Part shown: piece by piece, positions 31,136 through 42,628 of the stretch
Layout: every line of letters begins with the position of its first letter
Numbering within the stretch: the first letter of the stretch is position 1
Source of the DNA: Lolium rigidum
Taxonomy: Eukaryota; Streptophyta; Magnoliopsida; Poales; Poaceae
Direction of reading: 5' to 3'
Length of the DNA: 64,000 nucleotides
Assembly: GCF_022539505.1 (NCBI RefSeq)
Contig: NC_061508.1
Location: 263,816,736-263,880,735, forward strand
Program-made: the position numbers and the translations under genes
Notes under the pieces: generated by a model
Databases searched by the model: none
The model's input: only the letters and a program-made list of their open reading frames with translations
What the model was told of the DNA's origin: nothing

Positions 31136-33490
31136 GTAGCCTGGTCCTTATTAGTATACCTGGCTCGGCCCAATATGGAGAAGGCCCAAGAAGGCAACCC
31201 TAAGAAGTAGTCGACTAGGACTCTTGTAAAACCCTAGGCTGGTTGCATATATAAAGCTAGCCAGGGCACCCCTATGGAGGGGGGAATAGATAGACAACAT
31301 AGCTCCGTAGTTATGATCATATACATTTTCCGTGTCGAACATTTTCCGCTAAAACGCCGCCCGGTTCCGGTGCATCGGTTGCGTTCGCTTCGTCGACTCT
31401 ATCTGTCGGGTGACTTACTTCCACCTTGACTCCGCTACATCCAATAATAAAGCTAAGTGTTCTTCTTAAAAATATTTAAATATTTATTTACTTCCACCAC
31501 GCCCGACACTCGGGGATGTGCCATTACATCGTTACCGCAAATACATTCGATTGCTCGGTGAATTTATTTTCTTCGGCTTAGTGGATTTATCTTATTCGGC
31601 TCTGGATATATCTTCCCCGGCTCAATGGAGTTATTTTCTTTGGCTTAGTGGATTTATATTCTTCGGCCCTGGATATATCTTCCCCGGTTCAATGGAGTTA
31701 TTTTCTTCGGCTCAGTGGATTTATCTTCTCCGGCTTACCGGATTTGTCTTCTTCGGATTCATCTTACAAGGTTATCATTGGTTTTCTCTAATATAATACT
31801 ACCCGACGTATTTCCGGGTCAGTGAATTTATCATCTATGATTATTACTGGATTTATTTTCTTTGGATCAGTGAGTTTATTTTATTCGGGTTCATCTACAT
31901 GAATATTACTGGTTTACTATTATACAATAGTACTCGACGTATTTCTGGGTCAATGGATTTATCATCTATGATTATTACTGGGCTTATTTTTCTTCGGGTC
32001 AATGGATTCATCCTCTATAATATCGGCGGATTCAGCTTCAATATATGCTTCATATTTAATGGCGTAATCTTCAATGTGGATTCATCTCAAATACTTTATC
32101 TTCAATATATGCTTCATATTTAATGACGTAATCTTCAATGGTTTAATCTTCAAACGATTTCAATTCCAATGGCGTAAATTTTTAGTGGATTCATATTATA
32201 TTATTGTCAATGGCTTCATCCTAAATGGCTTCACCTTATACGACGCCGTGATTCCGTCAACTTCTTCCGACATCACGGCTAACACTCGGGGGCTCGACAA
32301 CGACTTCGCCGCGGGTCACAACTGTGAAATGGTGCCTAAGCAACAATCATGGCATCACCCCAGCAGCGCTCGGGGGCTCGGCTATTTCTTCATCAACAAT
32401 TTGGCGGCATTTTTTTTCACTATTTGGTGGTTTGTACTTCGGCTCGACTTCTTTTCTGCACTCAAAGACTTCACGCGCGTCGACTCCGTCGTGCCAATAA
32501 GCTAAGTGTTTCTTTATTTTACATAAATTTGATTATCATTTACTTTCGCTGCACCCGACACTCGGGGGCTGCGCGGCATATATTCACTTTACATATCATC
32601 GAATCCGAGCGTTTGACACCGCATGCGAAAAAAAGAGTCAAGGAAAATATAGAAAAAGTTTGTTTATTTTTGCAGGAGGAAGCAAATTTCAAAGTATACA
32701 AGTTCTTGAGCCTATGCCCGGACGCGCGCACCCGACCATAGCCTCGGGGGCTACTCCCATCGGGAGCGCTGGTCGCGCACCCGACGAAATCTTTTTCAGG
32801 GAGAAACTCGACAAAATCTTCTTCAGGGAGGAACCCGATGAAATTGTCTTCAAGGATGAACCCGATGATATCTTCATCAGGGAGGAACCCGACAAAATCT
32901 TCTTCAGGGAGGAACCCGACGAAATTTTCTTCAAGGAGGAACCCAACAAAATTGTGTTCAAGAGAGAACTTGACGAAATTGTCTTCAAGAGAGAACCCGA
33001 CAATATTTCTTCAAGAGGGAACCCGGCGAAATTTTCTTCAATGAGGAATTCGACGAATTTTTTCAAGGAGGAACCCAAAAAAAAAAGAGGGTGGAAAAAT
33101 CTTCGGGTTCGTTGACTCGTCATTTATTCCGATCAAGAGCATCGACGAGGTACCTGGCGACAATATAGAAGAACCCAATATATTCGGCTATCCCATCACG
33201 CCACGGAAAATATAGAAGAGACCGAAAAATGGGTCATTGCATCAGCCGAAAAAGGCGCTAGACCACATATTCTCGGAGCGCGTCCCCCGTGGTAAAAACT
33301 CCAAATGTCGTGACTCGTAAAAAGGTCAAGAAGGTAAGACCCCAGGATCCGTCCTGTGTGGCGTGGCATCGCACCCGAATGCGCTCTTCCACTTTATCCA
33401 CATCAACAGATGTGAAGAAAAATCCCGATGGACGCGATGTGGACCTGATAATTTTGCTGGAATTCAGTTTCGGTAAGTCCTAAAGCGGCA
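31136..33490 (+). mobile_element. Degenerate Ty3/gypsy LTR and leader region (element J), incomplete
   Basis: A core promoter-like stretch with CTTGTAAAACCCTAGGC and GCATATATAAAGC (TATA at about 31233) is followed by leader-like sequence. Words such as CCCGACACTCGGGG recur at about 31503 and 32557, and a longer repeat (TAAGCTAAGTGTT...CCCGACACTCGGGG) recurs about 1.05 kb apart (31449 and 32500). Around 31560-32150 several 35-70 bp direct repeats occur (CTTCAATATATGCTTCATAT twice; CTGGATATATCTTCCCCGG twice). No gag or pol is found. Element E inserted at its right end (33491). Confidence 0.4.
32786..33076 (+). repeat. 27-bp coding minisatellite (nonapeptide repeat)
   Basis: About ten tandem 27-bp units, each encoding a variant of EIFFREEPD or KIVFKREPD, lie within an open frame at 32660-33115. 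The period is a multiple of three and most unit differences keep the charge pattern. The later units degrade. I do not recognise the protein; it sits in the leader area of the degenerate gypsy element. Confidence 0.75.
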
Positions 33491-35001
33491 TGATGACCCA
33501 CAAGTATAGCGGGTGTATCGTAGTACTTTCGATAAATAAGAGTGTCGAACCCAACGAGGAGCAGAAGGTGTTGACAAGAAGTTTCGATGAAGGATTCACT
33601 ATAAATGCTCACAAACAAGTTTTCAGGGGGTTTTGATATAGCAGATAAATAAAGTACAAGTAAGTAAAATGCGAGAGTAATAATTGCAGCGAGTGGCCCA
33701 ATCCTTTTTAGCACAAAGGACAAGCCGGTTTGTTTACTTATAATGACCAAACGTTCTTGAGGACACACGGGAATTTAGTCTAGTGCTTTCGCTTCATATA
33801 GTTGATTAATCTTCATTGTTTTGATAAGTGTTGTGTGGGTGAACCTATGCTAATGCATCGCCCTTCCTAGGACTAATACATACTTGTGATTATACCCCTT
33901 GCAAGCATCCGCAAATACAAGAAAGTAATTAAGATAAATCTAACCACAACCTTAAACTCGAGATCCCGCTATCCCTCCCGCATCGATATACCAACGGGGG
34001 TTCAGGTTGCTGTCACTCCGGCAACCCCACAATTAGCAAACGAATACAAGATGTACTCCCCTATGCCCATAAAGGTGAAGTATCATGTAGTCGACGTTCA
34101 CATGACACCACTAGAAGAATAACACCACAACTTAAATATCAAACCATTAAATATTACTCAACATAGTTCACTACTAACATTTAGACTTCACCCATGTCCT
34201 CAAGAACTAAACGAACTACTCACGAGACATCATATGGAACATAATCAGAGGTGATATGATGATGGATAACAATCTGAACATAAACCTTGATCCAATGGTT
34301 TCACTCAATAGCATCAATAACAAGTAGTAATCAATACCGGGAGAGTTTCCCCTATGAAATACTCAAGATTCAACCCTAGATGTTACAGCGGAGACGATGT
34401 GCAGCGGTGGAGATGGCGGTGTCGATGGTGGAGATGATGATGATGATGATGATCCCAATGAAGTCCAGCTCGATGACGATGACGATGGCGTCGATTTCCC
34501 CCTCCGGGAGGGAATTTCCCCGACGGATTCCTGCCCGCCGGAGAGCTCTTTTCTCTCTGGTGTTTCTCCGCCCCGCAGAGGCGGCTGTGTCTATTCTCCT
34601 TTTCCCCCGTGCATTAGGTTTTCGGGTAGATGAAGTACGCGAAAGAGAGGAGGCCGAGGGGGTCATGGGCCCCCTCCCCACAAGGCGGCGCGGCCAGGGC
34701 TGGGCCCGCGCCGGCCTATGGGGGGGCCATGGCGGCCCTCCTCGGCTCCTCCTTCTGGTTGGCTCCTTCTTCTAGAAAAATAAGATCTTCGGTATAATTT
34801 CCATCAATTGTTGATCTTCAGAAATATGGTATCCTGACGGTGCTTTTTCCAGCAGAATCCTGACTCCGGTGAATAATTCTCCAATAATCATGAAACATGC
34901 AAAATAAGTGAAATAACATAAGTATCATTTCCAAATATGAAATATATCAATGAATAGCAGTAAATTATGATATAAAATAGTGATGCAAAATGGACGTATC
35001 A
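33491..35001 (-). repeat. Element E, 3' LTR (1,511 bp)
   Basis: On the minus strand it starts TGATACGTCCATTTTGCATC at 35001 and ends ACTTGTGGGTCATCA at 33491. The polypurine tract lies at 35002-35017, on the minus strand's 5' side, which makes this the 3' LTR of a minus-strand element. The 5 bases outside the LTR are cggca (33486-33490); the partner duplication lies beyond the window. It includes a GAT-rich codon-like run (34430-34490) and a GC-rich hairpin block (34681-34730). Confidence 0.85.
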
Positions 35002-35039
35002 ACTCCCCCCAAGCTTAGACCTCGCTTGTCCCCAAGCGA
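35002..35039 (-). other. Element E polypurine tract and adjacent hairpin
   Basis: The minus strand reads TCGCTTG, loop GGGA, CAAGCGA (35039-35022), then a 20-nt stretch with CTAAGCTTGGGGGGAG directly against the LTR. The purine run primes plus-strand synthesis in this retroelement class. The hairpin is shared in position with elements A, C and F. Confidence 0.75.
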
Positions 35040-36699
35040 AACTGAGCTCAATAAACAAGACCACATGTTTATGGAGTGAAGAGTCGATAAATAAAATACG
35101 GACAAGAAGCATCACATTTATTAATTCACACAAGACATTCTAGTAAACATCTTCTTCATATAACTCAACTTGCAATAAGTAAAGAGAAACCACAAATAAA
35201 GGTGCATAGGAAATCATAATTGGTTATGGCAAACTTTGTTCTTGGTAAAAGAACTATTAACAGATTCTACTTATCTTCCAAGCAAAGCCTTTATATTAGA
35301 ATTTATATGGCAGAGCTTATATCCTTAATCATAACAATCTTCTCATAATCATTGATAGCCTTTTCAAAGTCATATTCATCCAGATAAAATTTGTACTAAC
35401 AAAGGAAGAGTAAAAGGCATGTTTAAATAGATCATAGCATAAATGGTTGGATCACAACAACTCAATTGCTTGCATGAGATGGAGGAAATAGGTTTACTGA
35501 CTCAACATAAAAGTAAAAGAAAGGCCCTTCGCAGAGGGAAGCAGGGATTAAATCATGTGCTAGAGCTTTTAAGTTTTGAAATCATATAAAGAGCATAAAA
35601 GTAAGATTTTGAGAGGTGTTTGTTGTTGTCAACGAATGGTAGTGGGCACTCTAACCCCCTTGCCAAACATACCCTCCAAGAGCGGCTCCCATGAAGGACG
35701 TTATCTCTACCAGCAAGGTAGATCATCCCTCTTCTCTTTTGTTTACACATGTATTTTAGTTTTATTTATGGATGACACTCCCCCCAACCTTTGCTTTCAC
35801 AAGCCATGGCTAACCGAATCCTCGGGTGCCTTCCAACATTTCTCATACCATGGGGGAGTGTCTATTGCAAAATTAAGTTGCTCACTGATCAATCAGGGCA
35901 AAACATGTGAAGAGAATTATTAATGAAAGTTATCAATTGGGGCTGGGAACCCCGTTGCCAACTCTTTTTGCAAAATTACTGGATAAGCGGATGTGCCGCT
36001 AGTCCATTGGTGAAAGTCCGCCCAACAAGATTGAAAGATAAAACACCACATACTTCCTCATGAGCTATAAAACATTGACACAATTAAGGAGTAATATAGT
36101 TTGAATTGTTTTAAAGGTAGAACATGAAGTATTTACTTGGAGTGGCGCAAAGTACCGCATAGTAGGTAGTTATGGTGGACACAAATGGCATGGGTTTGGT
36201 TTAAGGTTCTGGATGTATGAGAAGTATTCCCTCTCAGTACAGGTCTTTGGCTAGCAAGGTTGATTAGCAAGCATAATAGTTGAGGGAAACAAACAAATAT
36301 ACATGTGATTGAAACAATCATGCATCTTCCTTGTAAGCACAAGCAATTTTAACTTCAGAATACTAAACTCATTAGCTAACAAGAAAGAAAGATAATAAAG
36401 TAATATATCTACATGTATTTCCTCTTTTATTTAAACTCAAAGTGTTGTTGCTATTGACCAATGCTAAGTTTGCCAAAACCAAATAGATTTACTTGATGCT
36501 CCCAAAGTGATATCAATACTAATGTCAAGAGTAATCATATAACCGAAATTGCAAACTAAAATAAGGTGTGCAAAAAGTAAATGATAAGACTTCTCATTAA
36601 TATTCCATAACGATAACTCACACCAACGGATACATAGATAACCAACTAAGAGAGAGATACTTCCACACTGCAAACTATCTTATATGATAACTTCCCTAC
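35040..36699. other. Element E 3' non-coding region
   Basis: AT-rich sequence between the env-position ORF and the polypurine tract, with no long recognisable frame. Parts resemble the inverse of the 3' non-coding regions of A and C: for example the 35680-35830 and 35930-36050 segments match, inverted, sequences at 51600-51910. Confidence 0.6.
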
Positions 36700-37350
36700 T
36701 CATGATATGACACTACTTGATAATAAAAAGATAAAGGTAATGATGATGTGATACCGCAGCACTCCCCCAAGCTTGGAACAAACCAAGGGGATGCCAATAC
36801 CAGTGATGAATAACTCCTTCGGTGGTGATGGTGGTGGATTCTTCTCGACAAGCTTCTTAACGAGCTCCTTTAGCTCATCAATCTCATAGGTGAGGTTGCG
36901 GATCAGCTCCGAGTTGTGCTTGACGCGGTTAATGAGTATATCAGATGGCGAATCCCAACTCTTAGAGCTATTTCCCCACTCCTCAGCTTCAGGCTTCATC
37001 TTTCCTGCAGTGTTAGAACGATCCATATCCCAACCACTAGGCAAAACTGCCTTGGGAGTCCTTTCAATTTGACGACTATAGATTAGAGTGCGGAAAGGGT
37101 TGTCAATGCCTGGAGGAGATGTCCTTGGAGCTAGGAAGCGACGTGGGACTCCTCCTCCGGTGTAGATCCGTGCGCTTTTCTTGGTGTTGAACGGATTTGC
37201 TACCACGCCAATGCTTGCGACGGTGGCGCGTGGGTATACTCGCGGAACTTCCTCCACTTCTCCTTCATCCTCGCTCTCGACTTCTTCCTTCAAATCGGGG
37301 TCTTGAATATCTTCCTCCAAAGGCCCCTTGTCCTTGTTGTTGGAGACCAT
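36700..37350 (-). CDS. Element E env-position ORF (ORF3), unknown function
   Basis: This frame encodes 216 residues on the minus strand, downstream of integrase and upstream of the 3' LTR, where Athila-type elements carry an env-like ORF. The start ATG at 37348-37350 has a good context (caccATGG). The N-terminus is very acidic (residues 10-35). A region rich in Arg/Pro/Thr follows (around 70-85, with RRFLAPRTSPPG), then a predicted coiled coil (SELIRNLTYEIDELKELVKK, about 145-165), a PPPSPP hinge and a hydrophobic C-terminal segment (YHIIITFIFLLSSSVIS) that could anchor in a membrane. No fusion-protein motifs or signal peptide are seen, so I do not call it an envelope protein. The frame is intact while the gag-pol of the same element is riddled with stops. 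Confidence 0.6.
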   Translation of the reverse strand: MVSNNKDKGPLEEDIQDPDLKEEVESEDEGEVEEVPRVYPRATVASIGVVANPFNTKKSARIYTGGGVPRRFLAPRTSPPGIDNPFRTLIYSRQIERTPKAVLPSGWDMDRSNTAGKMKPEAEEWGNSSKSWDSPSDILINRVKHNSELIRNLTYEIDELKELVKKLVEKNPPPSPPKELFITGIGIPLVCSKLGGVLRYHIIITFIFLLSSSVIS

Positions 37351-37443
37351 GGTGCTTCTAGATCAAAAACAGATCCTGGCAGAAAACAGCTCGAAACAAA
37401 ACACGACGAGAAAACGATATACGGACCTCTGGGGATCCGGGGG

Positions 37444-37451
37444 ATTATATA
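37444..37451 (-). promoter_or_regulatory. TATA box about 95 bases upstream of ORF3
   Basis: TATATAAT on the minus strand. It lies downstream of a GC-rich hairpin (37522-37569) that resembles the one in the LTRs of this group. Together they look like a core promoter for ORF3. Confidence 0.45.
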
Positions 37452-37521
37452 GCAAATATTTTCACGACAAAAGGAAAGTACCAGGCCGAAAACGAGTGGA
37501 AACGGAACGCCGAGGGGCTGT

Positions 37522-37569
37522 CCCCATAGGGCGGCGCGGCCAGGCTGGGGCCCGCGCCGGCCTATGGGG
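37522..37569. other. GC-rich hairpin in the pol-ORF3 spacer
   Basis: The arms CCCCATAGGGCGGCGCGG and CCGCGCCGGCCTATGGGG pair over 18 bases with one mismatch, around a 12-nt loop. Related GGCGGCGCGGCC...GCGCCGGCC blocks occur in the LTRs of this group. Confidence 0.75.
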
Positions 37570-37823
37570 GCACGCCCTCGTGCGTCTCCTCCACTCCGTT
37601 TCGATCTCGTAATTTTTCATATTTTCCAAAAATAGCAGAAATATTGTTCGGAAAGTTAAACGCGGACTTTTTATTACTAAAACTGTTACCTATTCAAAGT
37701 CGAACTCTGCAGAACTATCAATTTGGTTTTTGATGAAAGCTTCCGGAGTCACCACTTGAATAACATCAATATCTTCATTATAAGAATCTCCAGAAATATA
37801 AAGCTTGAGTCTTTGTCCATTCA

Positions 37824-38683
37824 CTACTGTGTAGTATCATCTTTCAGCGAGACAATTTTTATTGCTCCTGAACGATACACCTCCTCAATGACATATGGCC
37901 CTTCCCATTTTGAGAGTAATTTCCCTACAAAAAATCTGAGACGAGACCGATACAATAGGACCTTATATCCAACATTAAATTCTCTTTCAATAATTCTTCT
38001 ATCATGCCATTTCTTAACTTTCTCCTTAAAAAGTTTAGCATTTTCATAAGCTTCACTTCTCCATTCATCTAAAGAACTCAATTGTAGCAACCTCTTCTTA
38101 CCGGCAAGTTTAAAGTCTTTATTAAGTTCTCTTACAGCCCAATAAGCTTTGTGCTCTAGTTCTAAAGGTAAATGACAAGCTTTTCCATAAACCATTTTAT
38201 AAGGGGACATTCCCATAGGATTTTTATAAGCAGTTCTATAAGCCCACAATGCTTCCTTTAACTTACTAGTCCAATTTTTTTCTAGATTTATTAACAGTCT
38301 TTTGCAAGATAGATTTAATTTCTCTATTTGATAATTCTACTTGCCCACTAGTTTAAGGATGATAGGATGAAGCAATTCTATGATTAATACCATATCTAGC
38401 AAGAGTTTTTCTAAAACCACCATGAATAAAGTGAGAACCTCCATCAGTCATAATATATCTAGGTACTCCAAATCTAGGAAAAATAACATCTAAAAGCATT
38501 TTTAAAGAGGTCTCACCATCAGCACTTTTTGTAGGTATGGCTTCCACCCATTTAGTAACATAATCAACAACGACAAGTATATGAGTATTACCTTCTGAAG
38601 AAGGGAAAGGACCCATGAAGTCAAATCCCCAACAATCAAATGGTTCAATAACAAGAGTATAATTCATAGGCATTTCATTGCGT
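37824..38683 (-). pseudogene. Element E integrase (rve core and C-terminal domain), broken
   Basis: The minus strand from 38683 encodes the integrase core of an Athila-type Ty3/gypsy pol. The first catalytic Asp is in [11 protein letters not shown], the second in [10 protein letters not shown], and the Glu in TSGQVELSNREIK. After that come AYRTAYKNPMGMSPY and the chromodomain-less C-terminal region (KWEGPYVIEEVY). Integrase would insert the cDNA copy into host chromosomes. Lesions: TAA replaces Gln in YHPQTSGQ (about 38355-38357), and an extra A in a homopolymer near 38280 shifts the frame. The zinc-binding N-terminus is missing because element A inserted at 38684 and a deletion then removed the adjoining part of pol. 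Confidence 0.85.
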
Positions 38684-40264
38684 TGATACGTCGCAAACGT
38701 ATCTATAATTTCTTATGTTCCATGCTACTTTTATTACAATACTTGAATGTTTTATACATACTTTACAACATTATTATACATTTTCCGGCACTAACCTATT
38801 AACAAGATGCCGAAGTGCCAGTTGCTATTTTCTGCTGTTTTTTGTTTCAGAAATCCTAGTAAGGAAATATTCTCGGAATTGGACGAAATCAACGCACAGG
38901 GTCCTATTTTTGCACGAAGCTTCCAGAAGTCCGAAGAGGAGACGAAGTGGGGCCACGAGGTGGGGACACACCAGGGCGGCGCGGCCTGGCCCTTGGCCGC
39001 GCGGCCCTGTTGTGTGGGCCCCTCGTGACGCCCTTTGACCTACCCTTCCGCCTACTTAAAGCCTCCGTCGCGAAACCCCCTGTACCGAGAGCCACGATAC
39101 GGAAAACATTCCGCAGACGCCGCCGTCGCGAATCCCATCTCGGGGGATTCGAGAGATCGCCTCCGGCACCCCGCCGGAGAGGGGAATCATCACCGTAGGG
39201 GCTCTACATCATCATGCCCGCCTCCGGATTGATGCATGAGTAGTTCATCCTTGGACTATGGGTCCATAGCAGTAGCTAGATGGTTGTCTTCTCCGCTTGT
39301 GCTTTCATTGTTATAGATCTTGTGAGCTGCCTAACATGATCAAGATCATCTATTTGTAATGCTACATGTTGTGTTTGGCGAGATCCGATGAATATAGAAT
39401 ATTATGTTAAGTTGATTATCAATCTATCATATATGTGTTGTTTATGTTCTTGCATGCTCTCCGTTTCTAGTAGAGGCTCGGCCAAGTTGATACTTGTAAC
39501 TCCAAGAGGGAGTATTTATGCTCGATAGTGGGTTCATGCCTCCATTTAATCTGGGACAGGTGACGAAAGTTCTAAGGTTGTGGATGTGCTGTTGCTACTA
39601 GGGATAAAACATTGATGCTTTGTCTAAGGATATTTGTGTTGATTACATTACGCACCATACTTAATGCAATTATCTCGTTGTTTACAACTTAATACCGGAA
39701 GGGGTTCGGATGATAACCCGAAGGTGGATTATTTAGGCATAGATGCATGCTCGGATAGCGGTCTATGTACTTTGTCGTAATGCCCTGATTAAATCACATA
39801 GTAATCATCATTGATATGTATTGAATCTTTATTTGTCAATTGCTCGCCCGTAATTTGTTCACCCAGCATGTTAGTTATCTTATTGGAGAGACACCTCTAG
39901 TGAACCGTGGACCCCGGTCCATTCTTTTACATCTGAATACATTCTACTCGCTTTTATCGTTCTTTGCAAACAAACACCATCTTCCACTCGATACGTTTAA
40001 TCCTTTGTTTTCAGCAAGCCGGTGAGATTGACAACCTCACCGTTACGTTGGGGCAAAGTACTTTGATTGTGTTGTGCAGGTTCCACGTTGGCGCCGGTTT
40101 CACCGGTGTTGCGCCGCACTACATTCCTCCACCAACAACCTTCACGTGCTTCTTGGCTCCTACCGGTTCGATAACCTTGGTTTCATACCGAGGGAAACTT
40201 GCTTCTATACGCATCATACCTTCCACTTGGGGTTCCCAACGGACGTGTGCATCTACGCGTATCA
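38684..40264 (+). repeat. Element A 5' LTR (1,581 bp)
   Basis: TGATACGTCGCAAACGTATC to ACGCGTATCA, with inverted TGATACG/CGTATCA tips. A GC-rich hairpin-like block (38974-39015) precedes a TATA-like CTACTTAAAG (about 39051), a plausible core promoter. Confidence 0.9.
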
Positions 40265-40275
40265 AGCTAAATTTC

Positions 40276-40293
40276 TGGCGCCGTTGCCGGGGA
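40276..40293 (+). other. Element A primer-binding site (tRNA-Asp)
   Basis: TGGCGCCGTTGCCGGGGA is complementary to the 3' end of plant tRNA-Asp(GUC). It starts 11 bases after the LTR, a wider gap than the 0-3 bases usual in other LTR families. Confidence 0.85.
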
Positions 40294-40515
40294 GATCAAG
40301 ACACGCTGCAAGGGGAGTCTCCACTTCCAATCTCTTTACTTTTTTTTGTCTTGCTTTATTTTATTTACTACTTTGTTTGCTGCACTTAAACAAAACACAA
40401 AAAAATTAGTTGCTAGCTTTACTTTATTTACTGTCTTGTTCTCTATATCAAAAACACAAAAAAATTAGTTACTTGTCTTTACTTTATTTGCTTAATTTAT
40501 TTTACTACTGTTATA

Positions 40516-42628
40516 ATGGGTACTCCTGAAAATACTAAGTTGTGTGACTTCACTAGCACAAATAATAATGATTTTATATGTACTCCTATTGCTCCACTCG
40601 CTACTACAAGCAGAATTCTATGAAATTAAACCTCGCTTTACCGAATCTTGTTATGAGAGAGCAATTTTCTCGGTGTTAGTACTGATGATGCTGCTGCCCA
40701 TCTTAATAATTTTGTTGAACTTTGTGAAATGCAAAAGTATAAGGATATACATGGTGATATTATAAAACTGAAATTTTTTCCTTTCTCCTTAAGAGGAAGA
40801 GCTAAAGATTGGTTGCTATCTTTGCTTAAGAATAGTATTGATTCATGGACTAAATGTAAAGATGCTTTTATTAGTAAATATTATCCTCCTGCTAAGATTA
40901 TATCTTTGAGAAGTAGCATAATGAACTTTAAACAATTTGATAATGAACATGTTCCTCAAGCATGGGAGAGAATGAAATCTTTGGTAAAGAATTGCCCAAC
41001 CCATGGACTGACTACTTGGATGATCATCCAAACCTCATATGCAGGATTGAATTTTTCCTCGAGGAACCTATTGGATTCAGCTGCTGGAGGTACTTTTATG
41101 TCCATCACCCTGAGGGCCACGACTAAACTACTTGATGATATGATGATCAATTACTCTGAATGGCACACTGAAAGAACTCCTCAAGGTAAGAAGGTAAATT
41201 CTGTTGAAGAAACCTCTTCTTTGGGTGATAAGATTGATGCTATTATGTCTATGCTTGCAAATGGTAGATCTCATATTGATCCTAATAATGTTCCTTTAGC
41301 TTCATTGGTTGCTCAAGAAGAAAATGTTGATGTGAATTTCATTAAGAACAATAATTTCAACAACAATGCTTATAGGAATAATTATGGTAACAACAACTAT
41401 AGGCCATATCCTTCTAATAATGGTAATGGTTATGGTAATTCTTATGGTAATTCTTACAACAATAATAAGAGTGTACCCTCTGGTCTTGAAGTGATGCTTA
41501 AAGAATTTATTAGTACACAAACTGCTTTCAATAAAACTCGTTGAAGAAAAGCTTAGTAAAATTGATATTCTTGCTTCTAAGGTTGATAGTCTTGCTCTTG
41601 ATGTTGATCTTTTAAAATTGAAAGTTATGCCTGAGAAGGTTGAAGATGCTAGGTTTTCTAAAACAAATGCCATCCAAGTTCGAATTAATGATAATATTAG
41701 ATTGTTGGCTGAATTGCATGCTAGGTGGAATAGAGAAGAAAAGGAAAAACTTGCTAAAGAAAATAATGTAGCTAAAGTATGGACAATTACCACCACTAGT
41801 AATGTTGATTATTCACATGTTGCTGCACCTCCTACTATCAATGGTAAAATAATTGGTGTTGGCAATGTCTCTACTCCTAGTGCAAAGCGTACAAAATTGC
41901 CTGAAACTGCTAGAACTGCTGTTTGTGATAAAACTGCTGAAATTTTTGAAAATATTGGTGACAATGATTCCATTGATGTAGAACATAATGGTTTAGATTT
42001 TGATGATTGTCATATTACTGAAGTTATAAAGTTCTTACAAAAACTTGCTAGAAGTCCCAATGCTAGTGCTATAAATTTAGCCTTTACAAAACACATTACA
42101 AATGCTCTCATTAAAGCTAGGGAAGAGAAATTAAAACTTGAAGCTTCTATTCCTAGGAAGTTAGAAGATGGTTGGGAGCCCATCATTAAAATGAAATTCA
42201 ATGATTTTGAGTGTAATGCTTTATGTGATCTTGGTGCAAGTATTTCTGTTATGCCTAAAAAGATTTATGATATGCTTGACTTGCCACCATTGAAAAATTG
42301 TTATTTGGATGTTAATCTTGCCGATAATGTTAAAAAGAAACCTTTGGGGAGGATTGATAATGTGCGCATTACGGTTAACAATAACCTTGTTCCCGTTGAT
42401 TTTATTGTCTTGGATATCGAATGCAATGCATCTTGTCCTATTGTGTTGGGAAGACCTTTTCTTCGAACTGTTGGTGCTGTTATTGATATGAGGGAAGGTA
42501 ATATTAAATATCAATTTCCTCTCAAGAAAGGTATGGAACACTTCCCTAGAAAGAGAATGAAGTTGCCTTTTGATTCTATTATTATAACAAGTTATGATGT
42601 TGATGCTTCTTCTTTTGATGTTACTTGA
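40516..42628 (+). pseudogene. Element A gag-protease polyprotein, frameshifted
   Basis: An ATG at 40516 (MGTPENTK) opens a frame that shifts near 40620 and again near 40670. It then runs through the Athila gag core (FFPFSLRGRAKDWLLSL, KYYPPAK, QAWERMKSLVKNCP, FSSRNLLDSAAGG) to about 41540, with an Asn/Tyr/Gly-rich stretch (YRNNYGNNNYRPYPSNN) before the end. One more shift at about 41540 links it to the next long frame (41618-42628). That holds a retropepsin-like domain with CDLGASISVMP (catalytic Asp) and CPIVLGRPFLRT, ending at TGA 42626-42628. Gag would build the particle and protease would mature it. Three frameshifts make this copy inactive. There is no RT, RNase H or integrase downstream. 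Confidence 0.82.

Noticed and set aside
36700..37350. Calling ORF3 a true envelope protein
   Set aside because: The position fits, but no signal peptide, cleavage site or fusion peptide is visible. Position alone does not support the name.
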